The notes under the pieces were generated by a model. That model did no database searches. It was not told where the DNA came from and was given only the letters and a program-made list of their open reading frames with translations. Shown one piece after another: positions 1 through 7,300 of a DNA stretch of 22,168 bases. A program made the translations under genes and the position numbers. The DNA is from CAYLHS01 sp964496205 (GTDB taxonomy: Bacteria > Actinomycetota > Acidimicrobiia > Spongiisociales > UBA4744): contig CAZBXV010000037.1 of assembly GCA_964496205.1 (NCBI GenBank), positions 1 through 22,168 of the forward strand. Reading direction: 5' to 3'. Position 1 is the stretch's first letter, and each line of letters starts with the position of its first letter.

Positions 1-51
1 TCCGGAGCCACAGGCACGGGCGATACGACCTCGACCACCAGCGGCGGCTAG
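1..51 (+). CDS. C-terminal end of an unknown protein (partial)
   Basis: Frame 1 reads 16 sense codons and then TAG at 49-51. The encoded tail is made only of Ser, Gly, Ala, Thr and Asp, with runs such as TSTTSGG. Tails and linkers of this type occur in other exported proteins of this window, for example the M23 peptidase, so an exported or wall-associated protein is possible. The 5' part lies outside the window and no domain can be seen. A chance open stretch at the edge cannot be excluded. Confidence 0.4.
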   Translation, partial: SGATGTGDTTSTTSGG

Positions 52-70
52 GTGTTCTGCTTCGGCAGGT

Positions 71-165
71 TGTTGACAGTGTGATGGGGTGAGCCTCCCT
101 GGTTGAGTGGTGTTTGCACGCACCCGGCAACCAAAGGAGGCTCGTCGTGCACGCTAACGCCTCTA
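71..165 (+). mobile_element. Possible IS481-type insertion sequence relic (5' end only)
   Basis: A TGT-starting stretch is followed by an inverted repeat (GAGCCTCC at 91-98 against GGAGGCTC at 136-143, extended by GGTT/AACC). GGAGG then precedes a GTG codon at 148-150. The reading frame from that codon begins V-H-A-N-A-S, which resembles the (V/S)HANA-type N-terminus I associate with IS481-family transposases. It then loses all resemblance and stops near 244. No DDE domain remains and no second end is visible. Assignment is from memory of the family and is tentative. Confidence 0.25.
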
Positions 166-298
166 ACTCAAGACTCAAGACTGGGCGCTGGGGGAGGAGT
201 CCCGCAGAGACAGAAGGGGTCAGATCTCCTGCCCTGCGGAGTTGAATCCCGAGGGGACGGAGGGAGCGGCACCCACCAACGAAGCCCACAACTCACAG
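166..298. repeat. Mosaic intergenic repeat debris downstream of glnA
   Basis: This stretch holds no credible gene. Two pieces recur elsewhere in the window. The 30 bp at 258-287 match 11633-11662 at about 26 positions (core GGCACCCACCAA against GGTACCCACCAA). The GGGGGAGG-led segment at 190-220 resembles 10478-10509 at roughly three of four positions. Both recurrences lie in other gene-free spacers. I read them as remnants of a dispersed noncoding element. Confidence 0.45.
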
Positions 299-328
299 CA
301 GTGGGCCGAGCGATCGCTCGGCCCACTG
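299..328 (-). terminator. Perfect 30-bp palindrome, probable glnA terminator
   Basis: CAGTGGGCCGAGCGA is followed directly by its exact reverse complement, giving a 15+15 bp palindrome that folds into a very stable hairpin. It lies 22 bp beyond the glnA stop codon. There is no T-tract on the glnA side, so it may act as a T-less actinobacterial terminator or mRNA-end stabiliser. As a perfect palindrome it could also be a dimeric protein-binding site. Confidence 0.55.
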
Positions 329-350
329 GGAATCAAGGGTGGAGTCGCCC

Positions 351-1769
351 CTAGATGTCGTAGTAGAGGTAGAACTCGTACGGGTGCGGGCGGAGCCGGA
401 CCGCATCGATCTCCCTCGTGCGTTTGTATGAGATCCACGCGTTCACGAGGTCCTCGCTGAACACGCCCCCCTTGAGCAGGAAGTCGTGGTCTTCTTGGAG
501 GGCATCCAGCGCCTCTTCGAGACTGCCGGGAACCGATGGGAGGTTGGTCAACTCCTCTGGTGGCAAGTCGTAGATGTCTTTGTCGACGGGCGTGGGCGGC
601 TCGATTCGGTTCTGGATCCCATCGAGGCCGGCCATCAACATCGCCGAGAAGGCCAGATACGGGTTTGCAGTGTTGTCGGGGCACCGGAACTCGAGACGTT
701 TGGCTGCCGGCTTCTGCGAGTAGAGCGGAATCCGAATGGCCGCCGACCGGTTCCGCTGGCTGTACACCAAATTCACCGGCGCTTCATACCCGGGAACCAG
801 ACGACGGTAGGAGTTCGTGGTGGGTGCAGCGAACGCCAATACCGCATGGGCGTGCTTCAGCAGGCCGCCGATGTACCAGCGGGCCACGTCGGAAAGCCCC
901 GCATAGCCTGTCTCATCGAAGAACAGAGGCTTGCCTGCGCTCCACAGCGACTGATGCGTGTGCATGCCGGATCCGTTGTCTTCGAAGATCGGCTTTGGCA
1001 TGAACGTGACGGTCTTCCCTGCCTCCCACGCCGTGTTCTTGACCAGATACTTGAAGAGCGTGACGTGGTCGGCCTGCTTCAGCAGCGTTTCATACTTGAT
1101 ATCGATTTCGGCCTGACCGGCAGTGCCGACCTCGTGGTGGTGTACCTCGACTTCGATGCCGGCTACGTCGAGCACGGCAGCCATCTCCGATCGCAGATCC
1201 TGATAGTGGTCGGTGGGAGGAACGGGGAAGTACCCCTCCTTGTACCTCGGCTTGTAGGCAAGGTTGCCGCCGGGTTCGTCTGTCCCGCTGTTCCACGCGC
1301 CCTCGTCCGAGTCGACTTCGTAGAAGGCAGAGAATTGGGTCTGGTCGAAGCGGGCGGAATCGAAGATGTAGAACTCGGCTTCCGGACCCCAGTACGACGT
1401 CTCCGCGATGCCGGTGCCTTTCAGATAGATCTCCGCCTTCTTGGCCACGTAGCGAGGGTCGCGGTCGTAGGGCTCACCAGTCGTCGGATCGTGAACAAAG
1501 CAGTAGACGAGCATGGTCTTGCGCAGCATGAACGGGTCGAGCGTCGCGGTCTCCGGATCGGGGATCAGGATCATGTCCGACTCCTGAATCTCCTGGAAAC
1601 CCCTGATCGAGGACCCGTCGAACCCGAAACCCTCCTCGAAGCTCTCCTCTGTGAGCGCCGATGCAGGGACCGTGAAGTGCTGCACCTGACCGGGCAGGTC
1701 GCAGAATCGGAGGTCGACGAACTCGAACCCCTCATCCTCGATATGGCGAACGAGATCTGCAGGTGACAA
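351..1769 (-). CDS. glnA: Glutamine synthetase type I (adenylylatable, GSI-beta)
   Basis: Joins ammonia to glutamate using ATP, as a cytoplasmic dodecamer and the main ammonia-assimilation enzyme. The 472-residue length is normal for GSI-beta. Visible motifs are FGFDGSSI (47-54), the metal-binding PEAEFY region (129-134), HHHEVG (210-215), NGSGMHTHQS (265-274) and NRSAAIRIP (340-348). Tyr400 in KDIYDLPPEE matches the E. coli adenylylation site (Tyr397), so GlnE-type control is expected. The C-terminus RPHPYEFYLYYDI is typical. The start is TTG, chosen because GGAGG lies 6 nt upstream (1776-1780 on the minus strand) and the N-terminus fits the family. It diverges from the second synthetase across a 123-bp region holding a probable GlnR box. 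Identity is secure. Confidence 0.97.
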   Translation of the reverse strand: MSPADLVRHIEDEGFEFVDLRFCDLPGQVQHFTVPASALTEESFEEGFGFDGSSIRGFQEIQESDMILIPDPETATLDPFMLRKTMLVYCFVHDPTTGEPYDRDPRYVAKKAEIYLKGTGIAETSYWGPEAEFYIFDSARFDQTQFSAFYEVDSDEGAWNSGTDEPGGNLAYKPRYKEGYFPVPPTDHYQDLRSEMAAVLDVAGIEVEVHHHEVGTAGQAEIDIKYETLLKQADHVTLFKYLVKNTAWEAGKTVTFMPKPIFEDNGSGMHTHQSLWSAGKPLFFDETGYAGLSDVARWYIGGLLKHAHAVLAFAAPTTNSYRRLVPGYEAPVNLVYSQRNRSAAIRIPLYSQKPAAKRLEFRCPDNTANPYLAFSAMLMAGLDGIQNRIEPPTPVDKDIYDLPPEELTNLPSVPGSLEEALDALQEDHDFLLKGGVFSEDLVNAWISYKRTREIDAVRLRPHPYEFYLYYDI

Positions 1770-1812
1770 TGCGTTCCTCCTAGACGACCAACGGCCATTC
1801 TGGTCCCGGACG

Positions 1813-1850
1813 GTTTCCTAGTAGTTGCAAAACTGTGAACGCAGTGTTTC
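1813..1850. promoter_or_regulatory. Probable GlnR box shared by the divergent glutamine synthetase genes
   Basis: Four 5-mers lie at exact 11-bp spacing: GTTTC (1813-1817), GTTGC (1824-1828), GTGAA (1835-1839) and GTTTC (1846-1850), each separated by 6 nt. On the minus strand they read GAAAC-n6-TTCAC-n6-GCAAC-n6-GAAAC. The described actinobacterial GlnR operator is an alternating series of gTnAC and GaAAC boxes with 6-nt spacers. The array ends 42 bp before the second synthetase start and begins 43 bp before the glnA start, so one operator could serve both promoters. The candidate regulator is encoded at 3218-3826. Binding is inferred. Confidence 0.65.
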
Positions 1851-1866
1851 GTCCGTCGAGATCGGC

Positions 1867-1872
1867 TACCTT
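1867..1872 (+). promoter_or_regulatory. Candidate -10 element of the second glutamine synthetase
   Basis: TACCTT fits the actinobacterial TANNNT -10 pattern. It lies about 20 bp before the GTG/ATG region and leaves a short leader carrying the AAAGGAG ribosome binding site. The -35 region expected 16-18 bp upstream would overlap the last GlnR 5-mer (1846-1850), a layout that allows activation or repression. Confidence 0.4.
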
Positions 1873-1892
1873 CATCCCCGAAAGGAGCCCGA

Positions 1893-3218
1893 ATGGACAG
1901 ACAAGCCGAGTACGTGCTCCGCACCGTCGAGGAACGAGGGATCCGCTTCATTCGCCTCTGGTTCACCGACGTGCAGGGGTTCCTCAAGTCGGTCGCGATC
2001 AATCCGGCGGAACTCGAGGTGGCATTTTCCGAAGGAATGACCTTCGATGGATCCGCCATCGACGGCTACGCCCGAGTGCAGGAAGCCGATATGGTGGCAC
2101 GTCCCGACCCTTCGTCGTTTCAAATCATCCCGTGGCGCCCCCAGCAGCAGGTCGCCCGCATGTTCTGCGACATCCTCACCCCCGACGGAGAACCATTCGA
2201 AGGGGACCCCCGATGGGTCCTCAAGCGAAACCTGCGGCGGGCCGCCGACCTGGGCTACACGTTCTACGTGGGTCCCGAACTCGAGTGGTTCTACTTCGAG
2301 GATGCGGGACCCGAGCCACGGCTCCTCGATCGTGGCGGCTACTTCGATCTGACGCCCCTGGACATCGCTCAGGAGTACCGGCGCACGACCATCAACGTGC
2401 TCGAGCAGCTCGGCATCCCCGTCGAGTCATCCCACCACGAAGTCTCCCCCAGTCAGCACGAGATCGATCTGCGCTACACGGACGCGCTCACCATGTCCGA
2501 CAACGTGATGACCTACCGGATCGCGGTCAAGGAAGTCGCGATGGAGCACGGCATCTACGCAACCTTCATGCCCAAACCTTTGGAACGTCATGACGGCAAC
2601 GGCATGCATGTCCACCTGTCGCTGTTCGAGGGCGATCGCAACGCGTTCTACGAGCCGGGCACCGATCTTGGACTGTCCACGGTTGCCCAGAACTTCATTG
2701 CCGGACTGATCCGTCACGCCCCAGAAATCACTGCAGTCACGAACCAGTGGGTCAATTCGTACAAGCGACTGGTATCCGGTTTCGATGCCCCCATCTATCT
2801 GATGTGGGCACGCAACAACCAGTCGGCACTCGTTCGGGTCCCGACGGTCAAGATCGGCAAGCCGGCGTCAACACGTGTCGAGTACAGGGCACCGGATGCG
2901 GCCTGCAACCCCTACATGGCCTTCTCCGTGCTGCTGGCAGCGGGCCTCGCCGGCATTGAGAACGGGTACGAACTTCCGCCTGAAATGCCCCGCAACGTGT
3001 TCGATCTCACTTCGGCGGAGCGCGCGGCCGCCGGCATCGGCAAGCTGCCATCGAATCTGTCGGAGGCGCTCGATCTCATGGAACGATCAGAACTGGTTGC
3101 CGAAGCGCTCGGAGAGCACATGTTCTCTTGGTTTCTCAAGAACAAGCGCAAGGAGTGGGACCGCTACCAGCGGCATGTTTCCCGCTTCGAACTCGAGGAG
3201 TACCTACCGATTCTCTGA
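1893..3218 (+). CDS. Second glutamine synthetase, GlnA2-like (not adenylylatable)
   Basis: A 441-residue type I glutamine synthetase-family protein of the shorter GlnA2-like class known in mycobacteria. The beta-grasp domain carries MTFDGSAI (49-56). The catalytic domain has GPELEWFYF (127-135), SSHHEVSPSQHE (179-190), GNGMHVHLS (235-243), NQWVNSYKRL (284-293) and RNNQSALVRVP (307-317). The adenylylation Tyr is replaced by Phe370 (RNVFDLT), so control by GlnE is not expected. The ATG start is supported by AAAGGAG 6-7 nt upstream. The stop overlaps the ATG of the GlnR-like gene by 1 nt, implying translational coupling. A gamma-glutamyl-amine ligase with another amine substrate cannot be excluded, because such enzymes share this fold. 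Confidence 0.9.
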   Translation: MDRQAEYVLRTVEERGIRFIRLWFTDVQGFLKSVAINPAELEVAFSEGMTFDGSAIDGYARVQEADMVARPDPSSFQIIPWRPQQQVARMFCDILTPDGEPFEGDPRWVLKRNLRRAADLGYTFYVGPELEWFYFEDAGPEPRLLDRGGYFDLTPLDIAQEYRRTTINVLEQLGIPVESSHHEVSPSQHEIDLRYTDALTMSDNVMTYRIAVKEVAMEHGIYATFMPKPLERHDGNGMHVHLSLFEGDRNAFYEPGTDLGLSTVAQNFIAGLIRHAPEITAVTNQWVNSYKRLVSGFDAPIYLMWARNNQSALVRVPTVKIGKPASTRVEYRAPDAACNPYMAFSVLLAAGLAGIENGYELPPEMPRNVFDLTSAERAAAGIGKLPSNLSEALDLMERSELVAEALGEHMFSWFLKNKRKEWDRYQRHVSRFELEEYLPIL

Positions 3219-3826
3219 TGCGTGTCTTCGTCACCCCCGCCGAGCCGTCGAATCGCCTCACAGAGGCCTTGCTCGTCGCTGGGATCACCACCCTCGAGCA
3301 ACCCGACGACGCTGACGTTCTGATCGTCGAGCTGGGTGCTGATCCCGACGAGAACCTCTCATCGGTTCGTCGAACGTACGAGCAGTCGGGAGTTCCGACG
3401 GTAGCGGTGGCAGATCGATCCCAAGTGGCTCATCTCGAAGGCGCAGGGTTCCTTTCGGACTTTCTGTTCGGTCCGCCCGATCCAGTCGAGCTGCGAGTCC
3501 GTCTCCATCGGCTCGCGGACGATCACGATGGAGAGGAACACATTCGTTTCAAGGATCTCGAGATGAATACGGCTACCTACCAGGCCCGCCTCAGTGGCGT
3601 GCCCTTGGATCTCGCGTACATGGAATATGAGCTGCTGCGCTTCTTCGTTCAGCATCCCCGCCGGGTATGGAGTCGCGAGCAGCTTCTCTCCAAGGTGTGG
3701 GGCTACGACTACTTCGGGGGAGCTCGAACGGTCGATGTCCACGTTCGCCGTCTGCGAGCAAAACTCGGTGAAGAGCGCTCACGATGGATTTCGACCGTTC
3801 GCTCCGTCGGGTATCGCTTCGGTTGA
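3218..3826 (+). CDS. glnR: GlnR-like atypical OmpR-family response regulator
   Basis: A 202-residue protein with a degenerate receiver domain (1-100) and a C-terminal winged-helix DNA-binding domain (107-202). In the receiver, the phospho-acceptor Asp is replaced by Glu38 (VLIVELG), the KPFDP lysine by Gly85 (GPPDP), and the N-terminal acidic pair is missing, so classical phosphorylation is unlikely. The wing domain is very close to actinobacterial GlnR: LDLAYMEYELLRF, WGYDYFGGARTVDVHVRR and a final VGYRFG. The start is ATG at 3218, overlapping the synthetase TGA by 1 nt; the frame stays open further upstream but there it only shadows the synthetase gene. Linkage to two glutamine synthetases and a nearby GlnR-type operator supports a nitrogen-control role. 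The symbol rests on similarity plus context, and another orphan OmpR-type regulator remains possible. Confidence 0.75.
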   Translation: MRVFVTPAEPSNRLTEALLVAGITTLEQPDDADVLIVELGADPDENLSSVRRTYEQSGVPTVAVADRSQVAHLEGAGFLSDFLFGPPDPVELRVRLHRLADDHDGEEHIRFKDLEMNTATYQARLSGVPLDLAYMEYELLRFFVQHPRRVWSREQLLSKVWGYDYFGGARTVDVHVRRLRAKLGEERSRWISTVRSVGYRFG

Positions 3827-3850
3827 GGCCCATAGACGGATCGAAGGGAA

Positions 3851-3856
3851 TAGTGT
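3851..3856 (+). promoter_or_regulatory. Candidate -10 element before the cNMP-binding gene
   Basis: TAGTGT (TANNNT) lies 21 bp before the ATG of the cyclic-nucleotide-binding gene. A GGGAGG ribosome binding site follows. No good -35 hexamer is visible at standard spacing, so the gene may also be read from the upstream transcript. Confidence 0.3.
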
Positions 3857-3877
3857 GATCCAAAACGGGAGGTACAC

Positions 3878-4300
3878 ATGGGAGACAATGAAGCACGCGA
3901 CGCACTGGCGAACGCTCCGGTATTCGCAGGGCTCGATGATGCTCGACTGAACACCCTCGCGAAGGCAGCCCACGAGCGGTCATTCGCCGCCGGATCGAAG
4001 ATCGTCACCCAGGGAGAGGAGCGGGGCCTCGGCTTCTACGTCCTCCTGGAAGGCACGGTTGAAGTCAAAAGGGGCGGCGTCACCGTCAATACGCTCGGCC
4101 CGGGCGAACACTTCGGTGAGATGGCGCTCCTGTCGAGCCTCAGCACGCCCCGGTCGGCAGATGTCGTGGCGAACGAAGACGTCAGGGTCCTCCAACTCAC
4201 GCGGTGGGATCTCAAGGGTCTCATCGAGAGCGAACCGGACATCGCGCTGGCGATGATGGATGCAATGATGAAACGCCTCCGCGAGACCGGCGGCGATTGA
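3878..4300 (+). CDS. Stand-alone cyclic-nucleotide-binding domain protein
   Basis: A 140-residue protein consisting of one cNMP-binding (CAP_ED) domain. NAPVFAGLDDARLNTLAKAA (11-30) matches the entry helix. The beta-roll follows, with the phosphate-binding cassette GEHFGEMALLSSLSTPRSAD at about 96-115, where the FGE and PRSA motifs are conserved. A long C-terminal helix ends MMKRLRETGGD. There is no helix-turn-helix, channel or kinase domain, so it is not a CRP-type regulator. It may act as a cNMP-responsive partner protein or as a structural beta-roll that no longer binds ligand. GGGAGG precedes the ATG. It lies 51 bp after the GlnR-like gene on the same strand. No target can be named. Confidence 0.85.
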   Translation: MGDNEARDALANAPVFAGLDDARLNTLAKAAHERSFAAGSKIVTQGEERGLGFYVLLEGTVEVKRGGVTVNTLGPGEHFGEMALLSSLSTPRSADVVANEDVRVLQLTRWDLKGLIESEPDIALAMMDAMMKRLRETGGD

Positions 4301-4305
4301 TCGAG

Positions 4306-4320
4306 GCTCGCATCGCGAGC
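4306..4320. terminator. Short hairpin between convergent genes
   Basis: GCTCGC-ATC-GCGAGC forms a perfect 6-bp stem with a 3-nt loop, 6 bp after the cNMP-protein stop and 78 bp from the stop of the convergent ATPase gene. No T-tract follows. It may terminate the plus-strand unit. The GTACC-rich sequence after it (4322-4340) contains overlapping GGTACC palindromes of unknown meaning. Confidence 0.35.
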
Positions 4321-4397
4321 TGTACCCGGTACCTGGTACGCAACCTCAGCCGTTTCAGCACGGCGGGGCGACCCTACAGCGATACCGGTTTCTACGT

Positions 4398-7300
4398 TCA
4401 CTTGCAGTCCGGCGGATTCTCACACCCGATCGCGACAATCGTCCCACTTAAGTCTCCAACGACCACCGCCCCGTTCATGACGGCGGGCCGGCTGACGACA
4501 CGTCCATCAAGGTGGTATCTCCACAGCAATTCGTGGGTCTCGATATCCACCGCATAGACGTACGACTCATCGGTCGTGAAGTAGAGAACACCACCTGCGA
4601 CCACCGGCCACCCGGCCCTGCCACCCAGGTGAGACCCGGAGTCCAGGCTCGGGTACTGCCACACCATGTCGCGGCTCTGGAGGTCATACGCCTGAACCAG
4701 ACTGCCGTTCGCGGCGTAGAGCACGCCGTCGGCGTAGGCAGGAGAGGATGTCACCTTCTGGTACAGGAAGATCCCCTCCACCAGGTTGCACGACCCGACC
4801 TGCACTGCGTAGAGGTTCTGGGAGTCTCGGGCCGGAATCAAGACGATGTCGCCGGCGATCACGGGAGGGCTCACGATCGTGTCTTTCGTGTCGTAGCACT
4901 CGGTTGCGGCACCGGTCTTCTCGTCGACCGACCACAGCACTCCACCCTCTGTCCCTACGTAGAGCGTTCCGCCTGCGGCTGCGGGAGTTGCGAGGATCGG
5001 ACTCCCCAGGTCGACCGACCAGAGTTCGGGGAAAGGGTCGGACGTAGACACGGCGTAGAGGGTCCCGGCGGCGGTTCCGAGATAGACGGTATCGCCGACG
5101 ACGACCGGGGAACTGACGATCTCGCCGTCAAACCCACCCTCTTCGGGAACGTGCAGGACCTGTGCAGTCGGATTCCCTGCGTCGCGGATTCGAAGCAGGC
5201 CGTCCGTGCTCCCGTAGTAGACACGCATCGCGCTCTGGAAGAGACTGTTGCCACTCGCGAAGAATGCCAGGGAAGGCGAGGCAACGAGCGCGCCGTTCGA
5301 CGAGTCTTCGGTCCACAGCGGCGGAGCGCCGGATGCCATCGCGAAGCCGTACAGACTGCCGTCCTCGCTGGCAACGATGACATTCTCCCCAAAGACCACC
5401 GGCGACGACTCGAGGCGGCCCCCTGTCGCGTACTTCCAGTAGTAACCATCGGCTTTGCGGACACCCGTTCTACCCGACGAGCCGGTGTTGAGATTCAGTT
5501 CGGACTGATCGTCGGTGTCCCCACCGAAGCTCCACTGTCCGGTGACAACGTCCTTCGGAGGAGGCCCCAGCTCCCGGTCCCATATCTCGGGTAGCGTTGT
5601 CGTCGTCGGAATCGTTGAAGGGTTCGACATGACGATGGTGGTAGCGGGCGAAGCAGGAGTGAGCGCCTTGGCGAGAAAGCCCCCTCCCAGACCGAGGGCA
5701 GCGACCACGACGACGGCGGCGGCGACCCGGACCGGCGTCCATCTGAACGGCCTGCGCCGGCGTTTGAGTCCCCGCGCCCGCCGCTGGGCAGGGCTGATGA
5801 AGCGACCTTCCGCGCCCAGGCCTGCTTCCTCCAGCGCCTGATCGAGCTGCTGTGTAAGACGCTCCGCGGCGCTCTGGTATGTCTCTTCGTCAATGTCGGG
5901 TTGATCGAGTGCGCTCTTGATGAAGGGGCTCGACTCCCATCCGGAGCGCCACGAATCCGGAACGTGAGCCGCCATCGTCTTGACCGAGGCTGAAACGGCC
6001 GCCGCCTCCGGCCTGTTCCACAGCCCGCCGATCTCGGCAGCTTCCGCGGCGACGTCTGCAACCCCAAGCTCCATCGCGAGCGCCATCGCTTCTGTGGCAA
6101 GCGAGGGGTCACGTTCGACCTTCGCTCGCAGAACCTGCAGCCGGGCAGCAGTCAGGTACCACTCGGATTGAAGGATCTCGTCCGTCAGATCGAACGCTTC
6201 GTCAGATGGCCACGCATCACCCTTCGCGACCGCTATCTCGAGCTGGAGCACCCTGATTCGAAGCCACCATCTGCGCCCATCGACCCCAGGAGGGCAGCTT
6301 TCGCTCGCTGCATCGGCTTCCGCGTCCGCCTCATCGATTCGCCCGGCACCGAGCAGCGCCCTAGCTCGGAGATACCGGGCGCTGTTCTCCCACGCCGGGA
6401 GCTGCTGAAGAACCAGCGCGAGCGTTTCTTCGGCCGCTTCGAGCGCCTCGTCCCAGACACGGAATCGAATCGCCCCTTCGGCCAGCGCCATGTGAGCGAG
6501 GAACACGGGGCCGGCATCCAGATCTGCGTGCTGAATCGACTTCGTTCTTGTCTCGAGCGCCTGGTCGGGTCGGCCGGACATGAACAACGCTCGAGACCAC
6601 CACGCCAGCCTGTCGGCAAGTACGACTCCGGAATCTCCGGCCTCATCGACAAGGCGAGCGAAGCCGGGTTCCGCCTTGCGGGCCCACCCTCTGTCGAAGG
6701 CCACCCAGGCCTCGTTGTATCTGCCGCGCTGCTGCTGTTCGCTCGTACCGGATGATGCGAGAACTGCCAGTGCCTTCGCCATCTCGGCATCGGCTTCTCT
6801 CGCGAACCCGAGCCTCGCGAGCGTTCTCGCATGGAGAGTCATGAGCGAGCCCAGCATTCCGAGTTCGTTGGCCGCAATCGCCTCGAGAAGCCCCTCTGCA
6901 AGGAAACGTTCCGCGTGCTGTGGTCTCTGACGATCGTCCGCTACCTGGCCCGCGTATCCCAGGGCGTGAATGCGGTCAACGCCGGACAGCTTCGCGATGG
7001 CCACATCGAGGTCCTCGGCTGCGGCGTTGGAAAGGCCCGCGAGTCGATAGCCCGACGCCCTGGCAAGCCGAAGCCGGCCTTCCAACACCGGGTCTTCGTG
7101 GCCGGATCTCTCGAGAGCGGTAAGCGCTCCATCGACCAAGGGATAGGCCTCAACGTGGTGGCCGAGGGCCGAATGGTCGAGGCCGGCCTGGGCGAGAAGC
7201 GGAAGCGCATCACCCCACCGCGTCGCCTCGAGGTAGTAGCCACCCACCAGCCCCGGGTTTCGGTCGGCCATTCCCATGCCGGCCAGTGCATCGCCCAGGT

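Noticed and set aside
486..1766. Long open frame antisense to glnA
   Set aside because: It mirrors the glnA coding frame in GC-rich DNA; the translated sequence has no recognisable domain and the glutamine synthetase on the other strand is certain.
3128..3217. Upstream extension of the GlnR-like protein
   Set aside because: The added 30 residues only shadow the glutamine synthetase gene; ATG at 3218 aligns with the family N-terminus and overlaps the stop codon.
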